Source: an uncultured Anaeroplasma sp.
Lineage (GTDB): Bacteria; Bacillota_I; Bacilli_A; Acholeplasmatales; Anaeroplasmataceae
Assembly: GCA_947592005.1 (NCBI GenBank)
Contig: CANQDJ010000005.1
Coordinates: 1 to 62,190 of the forward strand
DNA length: 62,190 bases
Direction: 5' to 3'
Shown here piece by piece: positions 44,150 through 53,273 of the stretch. A program made the translations under genes and the position numbers. The notes beneath the pieces were generated by a model, which saw nothing but the letters and a program-made list of their open reading frames with translations, had not been told where the DNA came from and did not search any database. Position 1 is the stretch's first letter. Every line of letters begins with the position of its first letter.

Positions 44150-44204
44150 CTTTGTTTTTTTATAAGATATTATAAAAATGATAGGTTTTACAAAGGGATA
44201 GTTA

Positions 44205-44233
44205 TTGATTATTTTTATTAAAAGTTTTATAAT
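44205..44233 (+). promoter_or_regulatory. nifJ promoter
   Basis: TTGATT (44205-44210), a 17-base spacer and TATAAT (44228-44233). Confidence 0.75.
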
Positions 44234-44273
44234 AGATATTGACAAAATATTTAAACTCATTAGGAGGGAAAAA

Positions 44274-47200
44274 ATGAGCAATGAAATTAAAAGAATGGCA
44301 ATAGACGGAAACTATGCTGCAGCATATTCCTCTTATGCCTTTACTGAGGTTGCCGGTATTTATCCGATTACCCCATCTTCACCAATGGCGGAATATACGG
44401 ATGAATGGGCTTCTCAGGGAAAGAAAAATCTTTTCGGAATGCCTGTTCGAGTTGTAGAAATGCAATCTGAAGGTGGAGCAGCCGGAACAGTTCACGGTTC
44501 TTTACAAGCAGGAGCATTAACAACAACTTATACGGCTTCTCAGGGATTGTTATTAAAAATTCCGAATATGTATAAGATTGCGGGAGAATGTTTACCAGGA
44601 GTAATTCATGTTTCTGCACGTACACTTGCGGCACAATCTCTATCTATTTTCGGTGATCATCAAGACGTAATGGCTTGTCGTCAAACCGGCTTCGCTATGT
44701 TGTGTTCCGGTTCTGTCCAAGAAGTTATGGATTTAGCCGGTGTTGCACACTTGACGGCGATTAAGACAAGTATTCCATTCTTACACTTCTTTGATGGTTT
44801 TAGAACATCTCATGAGGTAAATACGATTCATCCTATCGATTATGAGGTATTCGATAAGTTATTGGATCGAGATGCGGTGGCTAAATTTAGAAGCAACGCA
44901 TTAAATCCGGCTCATCCGAAAACTCGTGGTACGGCACAAAATGATGATGTTTATTTCCAAACAAGAGAATTACAAGCCAAAAAATATGCCGATGTTGTAG
45001 ATGTTGCGGAAAAATATATGGCTGAAATTGGAAAAGTAACCGGACGTACCTATAAAGCATTCGATTATTATGGAGCAAAAGATGCTGAATATGTAATCGT
45101 AGCAATGGGTTCTGTTACGCAATGTGCAGAAGAGGTTATTGATTATTTAACTGCCAAAGGAGAAAAGGTTGGTATTGTTAAAGTTCATGTTTATCGTCCT
45201 TTTGACACGAAGAGATTTTTGGCGGCAATGCCTAAAACAGTAAAGAAAATCGCAGTATTGGATAGAACGATTGAACAAGGTGCATTATACGAGCCTTTAT
45301 GCTTAGATGTTAAATCCGTATACTATGGAATGAACAATGCTCCGGTTATCGTTGGTGGACGGTATGGTTTATCTTCTAAAGATACTACTCCGGATATGGT
45401 AAATGCCGTATTTACAAACTTAAAGAATAAAAAGCCTATGGATCATTTCGTAGTTGGTATCGAAGATGATATCGATCATACATCTTTACCTCTTGGCAAG
45501 AGTATCGATGTTGCCGATCCTACAACGACCGAATTGTTATTCTTCGGTTTGGGTTCAGATGGAACGGTTGGAGCATGTAAAAACATTTCTAAGATTGTAG
45601 GAGATTACACTTCTTACTATTCACAAAGTTATGCAGCATATGACTCTAAGAAATCCGGTGGTTCTACTCGTTTGCATTTACGTTTCTCTAAAAAACCGAT
45701 TCGTTCTACTTACTTAGTAAATCAACCACATTTCGTATCTTGTTCACTAGATGCATATTTAGATAAATTTGATATGATTTCCGGTTTACGTGATGGTGGT
45801 ACGTTCTTATTGAATACAGTTGTAGATAAGGATCATATCGAACAACGTTTACCGAATAGTTATAAGAGAATCTTAGCCCAAAAGCATGCGAAATTCTACA
45901 TAATTGCCGCAAATGCTGCCGCAAGAGAATGTGGGTTCCGTCCGGGCTTAGGTGTTAATACCATTATGCAATCTGCATTCTTCAAATTAAATGAACAAAT
46001 TATGGATTATGAAGAAGCAAAAGAGCATATGAAAGAATTTGCTACAAAGACTTATTTAAGAAAAGGTCAAGAATTGGTTGATCAAAACCATAAGGCAATC
46101 GATATGGGTGGCTCAAGATTGGTAGAAGTAGAAGTTAAACCGGAATGGGCTAATTTGAAAGACGAAGTTAAGAAAGTAGATATGTCAAGACCTGAATTCG
46201 TTAGAGAGATTTCCGATGTAATCAATTCTATCAAAGGTGATTCTTTACCATTATCCGCATTTGCAAAATATGGTGATGATTGTCATATGCCACAAGGAAC
46301 AGCCGCTTATGAAAAGCGTGGTGTTGCGACAGATGTACCTCTATGGAATCCAGATAACTGTATTCAATGTAATCAATGTGCATTTGTATGTCCACATGCT
46401 TGTATTCGTCCGTTCTTATGTACGGAAGAAGAAGTTAACAATGCACCTGCCGAAGCAAAATTTTTACCTGCTACAGGATTTAAGGATTATAAATACACAT
46501 TACAAATTTCCACATTGGATTGTACGGGTTGCGGTGTATGTTTGACGGTATGTCCTGGCAAGCCTAAGACAGCAGAAGATGGAACAAAAACGAAATCTCC
46601 TGCATTGACTTCTCATACTATGGCACAATCTCGTGAAAATAAAGAAGCAGAAACTTGTGCTTACTTCTATGATCATGTTTCTTATAAAGGCGATATTGCC
46701 GGAACAAACAACGCAAAGAATGTTCAATTTTCTAAACCGTTATTTGAATTCTCCGGAGCCTGTGGCGGTTGTGGTGAAACTCCGTATGTTAAGGCTGTTT
46801 CTCAATTATTCGGCGATAGAATGATGGTTGCCAACGCAACAGGTTGTACCTCTATTTATTCCGGTTCTTATCCGTCTAGCCCATATACGACTAACGCAGA
46901 AGGTCGTGGACCAGCATGGGCAAACTCTTTGTTTGAGGATAATGCGGAATTTGGATTTGGTATGAGAATGGCAGTAGAAACTTTAAGAGATAGAATTCAA
47001 ACCGTAATGGCTTTGAATAAAGAAGAAATGCCTGCCGATGTACAACAATTATGTACCGATTGGATTGAAAATCGTGCTGATGGTGAAAAAACGAAAGAAT
47101 TGGCACCGAAGATTGTAGCCGCAATGGAAAAAATCCATGCTCCATACGCAAAAGAGATTTTATCATTGAAGGATTATTTGGTTAAGGTTTCTCAATGGAT

Positions 47201-47852
47201 TATCGGTGGTGATGGTTGGGCTTATGATATCGGGTATGGTGGATTAGATCATGTGATTGCCAATAATCAAGATGTCAATATTTTGGTTGTAGATACTGAA
47301 GTTTATTCTAATACCGGTGGTCAAGCATCTAAGTCTTCAAGAACCGGTGCGATTGCGAAGTTTGCTGCCGCAGGAAAACCGACTTTCAAAAAGGATTTGG
47401 CTTCTATCGCAATGTCTTATGGTCATGTCTATGTAGCGACAATTTCTCATGGATATAATCAAAATCAAGTAATTAAAGCGTTGAAAGAGGCAGAGGCTTA
47501 TCATGGTCCATCTATTGTAATTTGTTATGCACCATGTATTGCTCATAACATTAAGAAAGGATTATTTATGTCACAAATGGAGGCTAAGAAGGCAACAGAA
47601 TGCGGATATTGGCCTACATTCAGATACAATCCGGACTTGGCTAAAGAAGGAAAGAACCCATTCACAATGGATTCTAAAGAACCAGATTGGTCAAAATACA
47701 ATGACTTCTTAATGAATGAAGGAAGATATGCTCAATTAGTTAAGGTAAATCCGGAAAAGGCTCAAGAACTTCTTGAGTGGAATTTAAAGGACGCTCAAAA
47801 GCGATATGCAAATTATATGGCACTTGCGAATAGAGAGTTTCCGAATAAGTAA
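44274..47852 (+). CDS. nifJ: pyruvate:ferredoxin (flavodoxin) oxidoreductase
   Basis: Single-chain PFOR, 1192 residues: pyruvate + CoA + oxidised ferredoxin to acetyl-CoA + CO2 + reduced ferredoxin. The order is standard: domain I (YPITPSSPMAEYTDEW), domain III-type gamma region, two [4Fe-4S] ferredoxin motifs (CIQCNQCAFVCPHACIRP and CTGCGVCLTVCPG), then the TPP domain with GACGGCGETPYVK and GDGWAYDIGYGGLDHV. ATG 44274 follows AGGAGGG. Codons here favour strongly expressed forms. It is oxygen-sensitive, supporting an anaerobic lifestyle, and supplies acetyl-CoA to citrate synthase. Confidence 0.97.
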   Translation: MSNEIKRMAIDGNYAAAYSSYAFTEVAGIYPITPSSPMAEYTDEWASQGKKNLFGMPVRVVEMQSEGGAAGTVHGSLQAGALTTTYTASQGLLLKIPNMYKIAGECLPGVIHVSARTLAAQSLSIFGDHQDVMACRQTGFAMLCSGSVQEVMDLAGVAHLTAIKTSIPFLHFFDGFRTSHEVNTIHPIDYEVFDKLLDRDAVAKFRSNALNPAHPKTRGTAQNDDVYFQTRELQAKKYADVVDVAEKYMAEIGKVTGRTYKAFDYYGAKDAEYVIVAMGSVTQCAEEVIDYLTAKGEKVGIVKVHVYRPFDTKRFLAAMPKTVKKIAVLDRTIEQGALYEPLCLDVKSVYYGMNNAPVIVGGRYGLSSKDTTPDMVNAVFTNLKNKKPMDHFVVGIEDDIDHTSLPLGKSIDVADPTTTELLFFGLGSDGTVGACKNISKIVGDYTSYYSQSYAAYDSKKSGGSTRLHLRFSKKPIRSTYLVNQPHFVSCSLDAYLDKFDMISGLRDGGTFLLNTVVDKDHIEQRLPNSYKRILAQKHAKFYIIAANAAARECGFRPGLGVNTIMQSAFFKLNEQIMDYEEAKEHMKEFATKTYLRKGQELVDQNHKAIDMGGSRLVEVEVKPEWANLKDEVKKVDMSRPEFVREISDVINSIKGDSLPLSAFAKYGDDCHMPQGTAAYEKRGVATDVPLWNPDNCIQCNQCAFVCPHACIRPFLCTEEEVNNAPAEAKFLPATGFKDYKYTLQISTLDCTGCGVCLTVCPGKPKTAEDGTKTKSPALTSHTMAQSRENKEAETCAYFYDHVSYKGDIAGTNNAKNVQFSKPLFEFSGACGGCGETPYVKAVSQLFGDRMMVANATGCTSIYSGSYPSSPYTTNAEGRGPAWANSLFEDNAEFGFGMRMAVETLRDRIQTVMALNKEEMPADVQQLCTDWIENRADGEKTKELAPKIVAAMEKIHAPYAKEILSLKDYLVKVSQWIIGGDGWAYDIGYGGLDHVIANNQDVNILVVDTEVYSNTGGQASKSSRTGAIAKFAAAGKPTFKKDLASIAMSYGHVYVATISHGYNQNQVIKALKEAEAYHGPSIVICYAPCIAHNIKKGLFMSQMEAKKATECGYWPTFRYNPDLAKEGKNPFTMDSKEPDWSKYNDFLMNEGRYAQLVKVNPEKAQELLEWNLKDAQKRYANYMALANREFPNK

Positions 47853-47870
47853 AAATTAAAAACAATAAAG

Positions 47871-47910
47871 AAAAATGCTATGTATCTTTCGGTATATAGC
47901 ATTTTTTATT
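47871..47910 (+). terminator. nifJ terminator
   Basis: AAAAATGCTATGTA (47871-47884) pairs with TATATAGCATTTTT, one G-U, 8-base loop. Confidence 0.85.
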
Positions 47911-47962
47911 TTTCAAAGAAATAGAGAAAAATGGATTCTATTTTCTTTTTATTCGTAAAAAT

Positions 47963-47991
47963 TTGTCTTTTTTATAGAAATATGATATTAT
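47963..47991 (+). promoter_or_regulatory. promoter of the Thg1-like/nfo operon
   Basis: TTGTCT (47963-47968), a 17-base spacer and TATTAT (47986-47991) with TG at 47983-47984. A second TATAAT lies at 48001-48006. Confidence 0.6.
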
Positions 47992-48021
47992 AAAAAATAA
48001 TATAATTTTAAGGATAATACT

Positions 48022-48738
48022 ATGAATTACTCGTATAATCAAATAATAACAGAAAATGAAAAATATAAAATAACCGAAGAAAAATTTAATAAGATATTAG
48101 ATAAAAATCATATTTATATCGCTCGTTTTGACGGAGTACATATGGCTAAAAAGTTATCTTCGAAATCCGAGAATAAAAAAATATTTCAAACGATTTTTTC
48201 TTCTGCTACCGAAGAATTTATAAAATGTTATCCGCAAATTAAATTCGGATATTGTTTCAGTGATGAAATATCTATTATTTTAGAGCATTCTTTATTGAAT
48301 TTATATAACTATCGGATTGAAAAGATTTTATCGGTTCTTACTAGTAAATTAACTTCTTGTTTTATTATGGCAGTGTTAAAAAAGGGATATAATCTTCAAG
48401 AATCAATTCCGGGATTTGATTGTCGGATTTTATCTTTTCAAACAACAGAAGAAGTTACGGATTATTTTATTTCTAGGCAGGCTTTTTGTATAATAAATCA
48501 TCTTTATTATTTAAGAAATAACAAATTGATAAAATATAATTTAACGAATTCTTATCAAATTATCGGAGAGTTAAATAAGATTCATTTTAATTATTATACG
48601 GTGCCTGTTGAAGAAAAATATGGTTTTTTATGGATAAATAAAGGGTATCAAAGAGTTTATGAATTTAAAAAAAATTCCGCTCGATTTCTCCTTTCTATTA
48701 AATATAGAAAGAATTGGAATTATAAAAAAAGAAAGTAG
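48022..48738 (+). CDS. Thg1-like protein (3'-5' nucleotidyltransferase)
   Basis: Resembles tRNA-His guanylyltransferase and its bacterial Thg1-like relatives, which add nucleotides to RNA 5' ends in the 3'-5' direction and can repair truncated tRNAs. The first metal-site motif is ARFDGVH (34-40; RxDG-like, Asp37). The second is FSDEISIIL (79-87; the SDE triad with Asp81 and Glu82). Then FDCRILSF (132-139) and the C-terminal DYFISRQAFCIINHLYYL (147-164), matching the Thg1 DY-x3-RQ-x5-N block. The length of 238 residues is the usual size. AAGGAT precedes ATG 48022. It is followed 12 bases later by endonuclease IV. Activity and RNA target are unknown. Confidence 0.82.
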   Translation: MNYSYNQIITENEKYKITEEKFNKILDKNHIYIARFDGVHMAKKLSSKSENKKIFQTIFSSATEEFIKCYPQIKFGYCFSDEISIILEHSLLNLYNYRIEKILSVLTSKLTSCFIMAVLKKGYNLQESIPGFDCRILSFQTTEEVTDYFISRQAFCIINHLYYLRNNKLIKYNLTNSYQIIGELNKIHFNYYTVPVEEKYGFLWINKGYQRVYEFKKNSARFLLSIKYRKNWNYKKRK

Positions 48739-48750
48739 GTTTGAAAAAAA

Positions 48751-49581
48751 ATGTTTAAAATAGGGTGTCATTTATCCATCAGCAATGGATTTTTAAGTGC
48801 CGGAAAAGAGATTGTGTCTATCGGTGGTAATGTGTTTCAATATTTTTCTAGGAATCCGCAAGGCGGAGGAATGAGGGCTTGGAATCAAAAAGATTTTGAC
48901 GATTTTATGATTTATGCTGAACAAAATCATATCGAAACTTTATTATGCCATGCTCCATATACTTTAAATGCTTGTTCGGCAAAGCCGGATACGAGAGATT
49001 TTGCTAGAAGATGTTTTAAAGAGGATATCGCTATGTTGGAACATTTTCCTCACGCATATTATAATTTTCATCCGGGTAGTCATACCGGACGGGGAGTGGA
49101 AATTGGAATTGCCGAAATTGCGGAAGTTTTGAATGAAGTATTATATGAAGATATGAAGACTACCGTTGTTTTAGAATGTATGGCAGGAAAAGGGAGCGAA
49201 ATCGGCAGAAGTTTTGAGGAGATAGCCGAAATTATTTCGAAAGTAAAATTAAAAGATAAATTGGGTGTATGTTTGGATACTTGTCATGTTTATTCGGCAG
49301 GATATGATATTGTGAATCATTTGGACGATGTTTTAAAAGAATTTGATGCGATTATAGGATTAGATCGGTTGAAGGCGATTCATTTGAATGATTCGAAAAT
49401 GCCGTTTGCGTCCAATAAGGATCGCCATGAGAAAATAGGACAAGGAACGATAGGGTTAGAAGCCATTCTTCGAATCATCAATCACCCGAAGTTAAGGGAT
49501 TTGCCTTTTTATTTGGAAACGCCGAATGAATTGGAAGGGTATAAAGAAGAAATTGAACTTTTAAAATCAAAAAGAATATAA
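48751..49581 (+). CDS. nfo: endonuclease IV (AP endonuclease)
   Basis: Zn-dependent TIM-barrel enzyme nicking DNA at abasic sites in base-excision repair. Typical segments are GCHLSISNGF (5-14), VFQYFSRNPQGG, LLCHAPYTLNACS, YNFHPGSHTG, LECMAGKG, LGVCLDTCHVYSAGYD, and IHLNDSKMPFASNKDRHEKIGQG, which supply the metal ligands. At 276 residues it is normal length. It shares a transcript with the Thg1-like gene, and AGGT before the start overlaps that gene's stop. Confidence 0.95.
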   Translation: MFKIGCHLSISNGFLSAGKEIVSIGGNVFQYFSRNPQGGGMRAWNQKDFDDFMIYAEQNHIETLLCHAPYTLNACSAKPDTRDFARRCFKEDIAMLEHFPHAYYNFHPGSHTGRGVEIGIAEIAEVLNEVLYEDMKTTVVLECMAGKGSEIGRSFEEIAEIISKVKLKDKLGVCLDTCHVYSAGYDIVNHLDDVLKEFDAIIGLDRLKAIHLNDSKMPFASNKDRHEKIGQGTIGLEAILRIINHPKLRDLPFYLETPNELEGYKEEIELLKSKRI

Positions 49582-49585
49582 GTGG

Positions 49586-49617
49586 TCCGAAAATCTAATT
49601 TTCGGATTTCTTTTTTT
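49586..49617 (+). terminator. terminator after nfo
   Basis: TCCGAAAAT (49586-49594) pairs with ATTTTCGGA (49598-49606), 3-base loop, then Ts. Confidence 0.92.
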
Positions 49618-49642
49618 CTTTCTTTTTAGTGATACTTTTTCC

Positions 49643-49671
49643 TTTAAAAAATAAAATATAGGAATTATAAT
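49643..49671 (+). promoter_or_regulatory. promoter of the ABC exporter operon
   Basis: TTTAAA (49643-49648), a 17-base spacer and TATAAT (49666-49671). Confidence 0.6.
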
Positions 49672-49693
49672 AAAAACAAAGAGTGTGAGAAAT

Positions 49694-51439
49694 ATGTTCA
49701 AATTTGTCAAGAGTATGGGTTGGTTTATAAAAAAGAACTGGTATAGATATATATTGGTTTTGGTTTTGGGAATAACGTTGACTTTAATCAATTTGATTCC
49801 GGCTACATTAACAGGTCGCTTGGCATCGGGAATTGAGAATAATGAGTTATCTAAAAATTTTTTGATTTATACGATTATGATTCCTTATTTGATTACTGTT
49901 TTGGGAATTTATATTGTCGCAAGTTCGAAAAGAGTGGCTCAAAATCGATTAACTACAACGCTTTATTATGCTTTACAAGTTCGTTATATGGAAAATATTT
50001 TGGTTCAAGACGCTACTTTTTTTGAAAAATTTCAATCCGGAGATTTGCTTACTCGAGCGTTGGGTGATGTCAATACGGTAAAATTTAGCGGAGGGAATCG
50101 TCTTTTAAATATTTTTGTTGAAACTTTGACGGTCATTGTAACGTTTATTGCGATGTCGTTTATCCACCCTTTATTGGCTGTATGTTGTTTTATACCGCTT
50201 ACTTGTATCTTTTTTGCGAATTTCTTTTTACGGGCAAAAGTGAAAAGAAATTGGAAATTGGTAAGAGAAAAGAACAGTGAAATGGGAAATGTGATTTTAG
50301 AAAGTATTACGAATGTTCGAACGATTCGGGCGTTTTCGAAAGAAGAAGAAAATTATCAAAAGAATTTAAAATATTCTCAAGAAGCGTATGAGGTGGAGAA
50401 AGCGAATTTAAAAATCAATGTTGTTTTTCAACCGATGTTTCAATCTATCGTTGCCGTATCTATGATTATTTGTTATGGACTAGGAGCGTATTTTTATTCT
50501 TTGGAACAAATCAATCTTGCCAATTTATTACAATTTGTCATTTATTTGAATTTATTCCAATCTCCGTTAACCAATATAGGAAATATGTTGAATAATTTCT
50601 ATCAATCTTTGATTTCTGCCGATCGATTGAATGAGGTTTATCACTCAAAAAGCGTAGTGGTGGATAGTCAAGATGCGTCAGAATTACAAGAAGTAAGAGA
50701 GATTGAGTTTAAAGATTTTTCTTTCCGGTATCAAGGGGATACAAGTGATGTTTTAAGTCATATCAATTTGAAAATCAAAGAAGGTCAAACTATAGGAATT
50801 GTCGGACATACGGGAAGTGGTAAATCGACTTTGGTAAGGCAGTTGGTTCGGCAATTACCGATTTGTGAGGGATCGTTATTTATCAATGATATGCCGATTG
50901 AAAGTTTTGAACAAGAAACGGTTAGAAGTAGAGTGGGTTATGTTCCCCAAGAACATATTTTGTTTTCGAGAAGTGTAGAAAGAAATGTGGCTATCGGTGC
51001 GTCATCGGCTTCGGAAGAAGAGATAGAACAGGCAATCGCTTTAGCGGATTTTGCCAAAGATATTGAAAATTTACCTCAAGGATTGGATACGATTGTTGGG
51101 GAATATGGGGTAACCTTATCGGGTGGTCAGAAACAAAGATTGGCAATAGCGAGAGCGTTTTTAAAAGATGCCGATGTTTTGGTGTTGGACGATTCTTTAT
51201 CGGCGGTAGATGGAAAAACAGAATCAAATATTATTCAGACATTAAAGAATTATCGAAAGCGAAAAACGAATATTATCGTTGCCCATCGGTTATCTGCGGT
51301 TATGCATGCCGATGAAATTATCGTTTTGGATAAAGGAAAGATTATAGAGCGTGGTACGCATCAACAACTTATGGATTTAAAGGGTTGGTATTATACGCAG
51401 TTTATTTCTCAACAAATGAATACAAAGGAGGGAAAATAA
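49694..51439 (+). CDS. ABC exporter half-transporter, degenerate-ATPase subunit
   Basis: Six-helix membrane domain (about 1-310) fused to an ABC ATPase. Walker A is GHTGSGKST (about 370-378), the signature is LSGGQKQR (about 475), and Walker B is VLVLDDSL (about 495). The residue after Walker B is Asp instead of the catalytic Glu, as in the BmrC/YheI-type subunit of heterodimeric multidrug exporters. The frame also opens at GTG 49685; ATG 49694 is chosen, with only a weak ribosome site (GAGTGTGAG). The partner gene follows after one base. Confidence 0.9.
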   Translation: MFKFVKSMGWFIKKNWYRYILVLVLGITLTLINLIPATLTGRLASGIENNELSKNFLIYTIMIPYLITVLGIYIVASSKRVAQNRLTTTLYYALQVRYMENILVQDATFFEKFQSGDLLTRALGDVNTVKFSGGNRLLNIFVETLTVIVTFIAMSFIHPLLAVCCFIPLTCIFFANFFLRAKVKRNWKLVREKNSEMGNVILESITNVRTIRAFSKEEENYQKNLKYSQEAYEVEKANLKINVVFQPMFQSIVAVSMIICYGLGAYFYSLEQINLANLLQFVIYLNLFQSPLTNIGNMLNNFYQSLISADRLNEVYHSKSVVVDSQDASELQEVREIEFKDFSFRYQGDTSDVLSHINLKIKEGQTIGIVGHTGSGKSTLVRQLVRQLPICEGSLFINDMPIESFEQETVRSRVGYVPQEHILFSRSVERNVAIGASSASEEEIEQAIALADFAKDIENLPQGLDTIVGEYGVTLSGGQKQRLAIARAFLKDADVLVLDDSLSAVDGKTESNIIQTLKNYRKRKTNIIVAHRLSAVMHADEIIVLDKGKIIERGTHQQLMDLKGWYYTQFISQQMNTKEGK

Positions 51440-51440
51440 T

Positions 51441-53222
51441 ATGGCCAAGAAACAAGAAATATTATCGAAATCCACATTATTTCGAAAGACGCTTCCTTAT
51501 ATATTCAAAGAGAAAAAATTGTTTTTAATAACGGTTTTATTTAGTTTTATCATTGCCGTTTTAACTGCCATTACTCCGTTTATAACCAAGCGGATTTTAG
51601 ATGATTTTTTACCTTCTCACCAATATATTAAAATCGTATATGCTTTATTGATTTATGCCGGTATTACGATAATTATGGTATTAAGTCGATACGCTTTCCA
51701 ATATTTGAATACGTTGACGGGTATGCATATTGAAAAGACCATTCGGGAAGAAGCGATTCGGAAAATAGATTATTTGCCGGTAGATTATTATTCTTTGGAA
51801 CCTGATGGAAAGATTGTCGCTAAGATTACTTCGGATAGTGCGGGTGTTCGAACGTTTTATATGACGATGTTTTCTATTTTTAATGCGTTGTTGAATATAG
51901 TTATTATTTATATAGGTGTTATCATTTTGGAGCCGATGTTGGGATTGTTGATTTTGATATTAGTTCCTATTCTATCTTTATGGATTACCGTTTATCGAAG
52001 GAAAGTGCATAAATATTATGTGGAATTGAGGGAAACGGGGTCACAGATTACAGGAAAGTTAAATGAGTTGATTACCGGAGCGTTGATTATTCAAGATTTT
52101 AATCAAGAAGAAAATATGTTGGAAGATTATCGTTCGTTGGTAAGAAGGTATGTTCATAATGACCGAAAAGCGAATACGATCAATAATTATTTCGGTTGGG
52201 AATTGTTGTCTTTTATTAAACGGTTGGCAGAGATTGGATTATTATTGTTTCTGGGATTTTCTTCTATATCCGCAGGGGGAGTTACCATAAGCGTTGGATT
52301 GATTTCGGCTTTCAGTGAGAATTTGGATAAAATGATTAACCCTGTTAACGCTATTTTTAACAATTTGAATGAATTAGAGGATTCTATGGTTGGGGCAACA
52401 CGAGTATATATGTTTATCGATGAAGCGAATGATTCTAAGATTTTAGATGGAGAAGAAGCCCCACAACAGATAGAAGGAACGGTTGATTTTAAGCATATTC
52501 GCTTTGCGTATGTGGAAGATAAATATGTATTGAATGACATTAATTTACATGTTGATGCCGGTAAAACCATAGGAATTGTTGGGCATACAGGTAGTGGTAA
52601 ATCTTCTATGATGAATTTGTTGTTGCGGTATAATGATTATCAAGAAGGATCTTTATGTGTTGATGGAATCGACATTCAAAGATATAATAAAGCGTCTTAT
52701 CGAAAGAATCTTGGTATCGTTCTTCAAACTCCGGCTTTATTTGCGGGAACGATTAAATCCAATATTACGATGGAAAGAGATTGTTATAGCGATGAACAAG
52801 TTATCGATGTATTAAAAGCGGTCGGAGCGGGATATATGTTGGATAAATCGGAATATGGAATTTATATGCCGATTAGTTTTAGAGGGGAAAATCTTTCTTT
52901 GGGCGAGAAACAACTGATTTCTTTTGCTAGAATTTTATTGAGGAATCCCAAGATTTTGGTGTTGGACGAGGCGACAGCGAATATTGATTCGGAAACGGAA
53001 GAGCAAATCAAGCACGCAATGGATATTGTTTCCAAAGGTAGAACGACTTTTATTATTGCCCATAGGCTTTCTACGATTAAAAATGCCGATGAAATTATTG
53101 TTTTGGATAAAGGACAAATTGTCGGTCGTGGAAATCATGATTCCTTATATCAGGATTGTCTGCAGTATAAAGATATGTATGATAGTCAATATAAAGAATT
53201 ATTAAAGAAATCCAAGGGATAA
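51441..53222 (+). CDS. ABC exporter half-transporter, catalytic subunit
   Basis: 593 residues: six-helix exporter domain (about 1-320) and ATPase. Walker A is GHTGSGKSS (about 380-388). The signature is LSLGEKQ instead of LSGGQ, and Walker B is ILVLDEAT with the catalytic Glu intact. With the upstream subunit this leaves one competent and one degenerate ATP site, the standard asymmetric heterodimer (BmrCD, TM287/288). A drug, lipid or peptide may be exported; the substrate is not readable. A terminator hairpin overlaps the last codons. Confidence 0.92.
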   Translation: MAKKQEILSKSTLFRKTLPYIFKEKKLFLITVLFSFIIAVLTAITPFITKRILDDFLPSHQYIKIVYALLIYAGITIIMVLSRYAFQYLNTLTGMHIEKTIREEAIRKIDYLPVDYYSLEPDGKIVAKITSDSAGVRTFYMTMFSIFNALLNIVIIYIGVIILEPMLGLLILILVPILSLWITVYRRKVHKYYVELRETGSQITGKLNELITGALIIQDFNQEENMLEDYRSLVRRYVHNDRKANTINNYFGWELLSFIKRLAEIGLLLFLGFSSISAGGVTISVGLISAFSENLDKMINPVNAIFNNLNELEDSMVGATRVYMFIDEANDSKILDGEEAPQQIEGTVDFKHIRFAYVEDKYVLNDINLHVDAGKTIGIVGHTGSGKSSMMNLLLRYNDYQEGSLCVDGIDIQRYNKASYRKNLGIVLQTPALFAGTIKSNITMERDCYSDEQVIDVLKAVGAGYMLDKSEYGIYMPISFRGENLSLGEKQLISFARILLRNPKILVLDEATANIDSETEEQIKHAMDIVSKGRTTFIIAHRLSTIKNADEIIVLDKGQIVGRGNHDSLYQDCLQYKDMYDSQYKELLKKSKG

Positions 53223-53240
53223 AATCCTTTGGATTTTTGG
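53208..53240 (+). terminator. terminator overlapping the ABC gene end and degV promoter
   Basis: A 13-bp stem (53208-53220 with 53224-53236, one G-U) around AAA includes the stop codon of the ABC gene. Its right arm overlaps the -35 of the next promoter (53228-53233). Confidence 0.8.
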
Positions 53241-53256
53241 GTTGGTATGATATAAT
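53228..53256 (+). promoter_or_regulatory. degV promoter
   Basis: TTTGGA (53228-53233), a 17-base spacer and TATAAT (53251-53256) with TG at 53248-53249. AGGTGAT follows 6 bases later (53263-53269). Confidence 0.65.
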
Positions 53257-53273
53257 GGAAACAGGTGATAGAA

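Noticed and set aside
44239-44267. Consensus -35 TTGACA before nifJ
   Set aside because: No -10 lies 16-18 bases downstream; the TTGATT-17-TATAAT promoter at 44205 is better.
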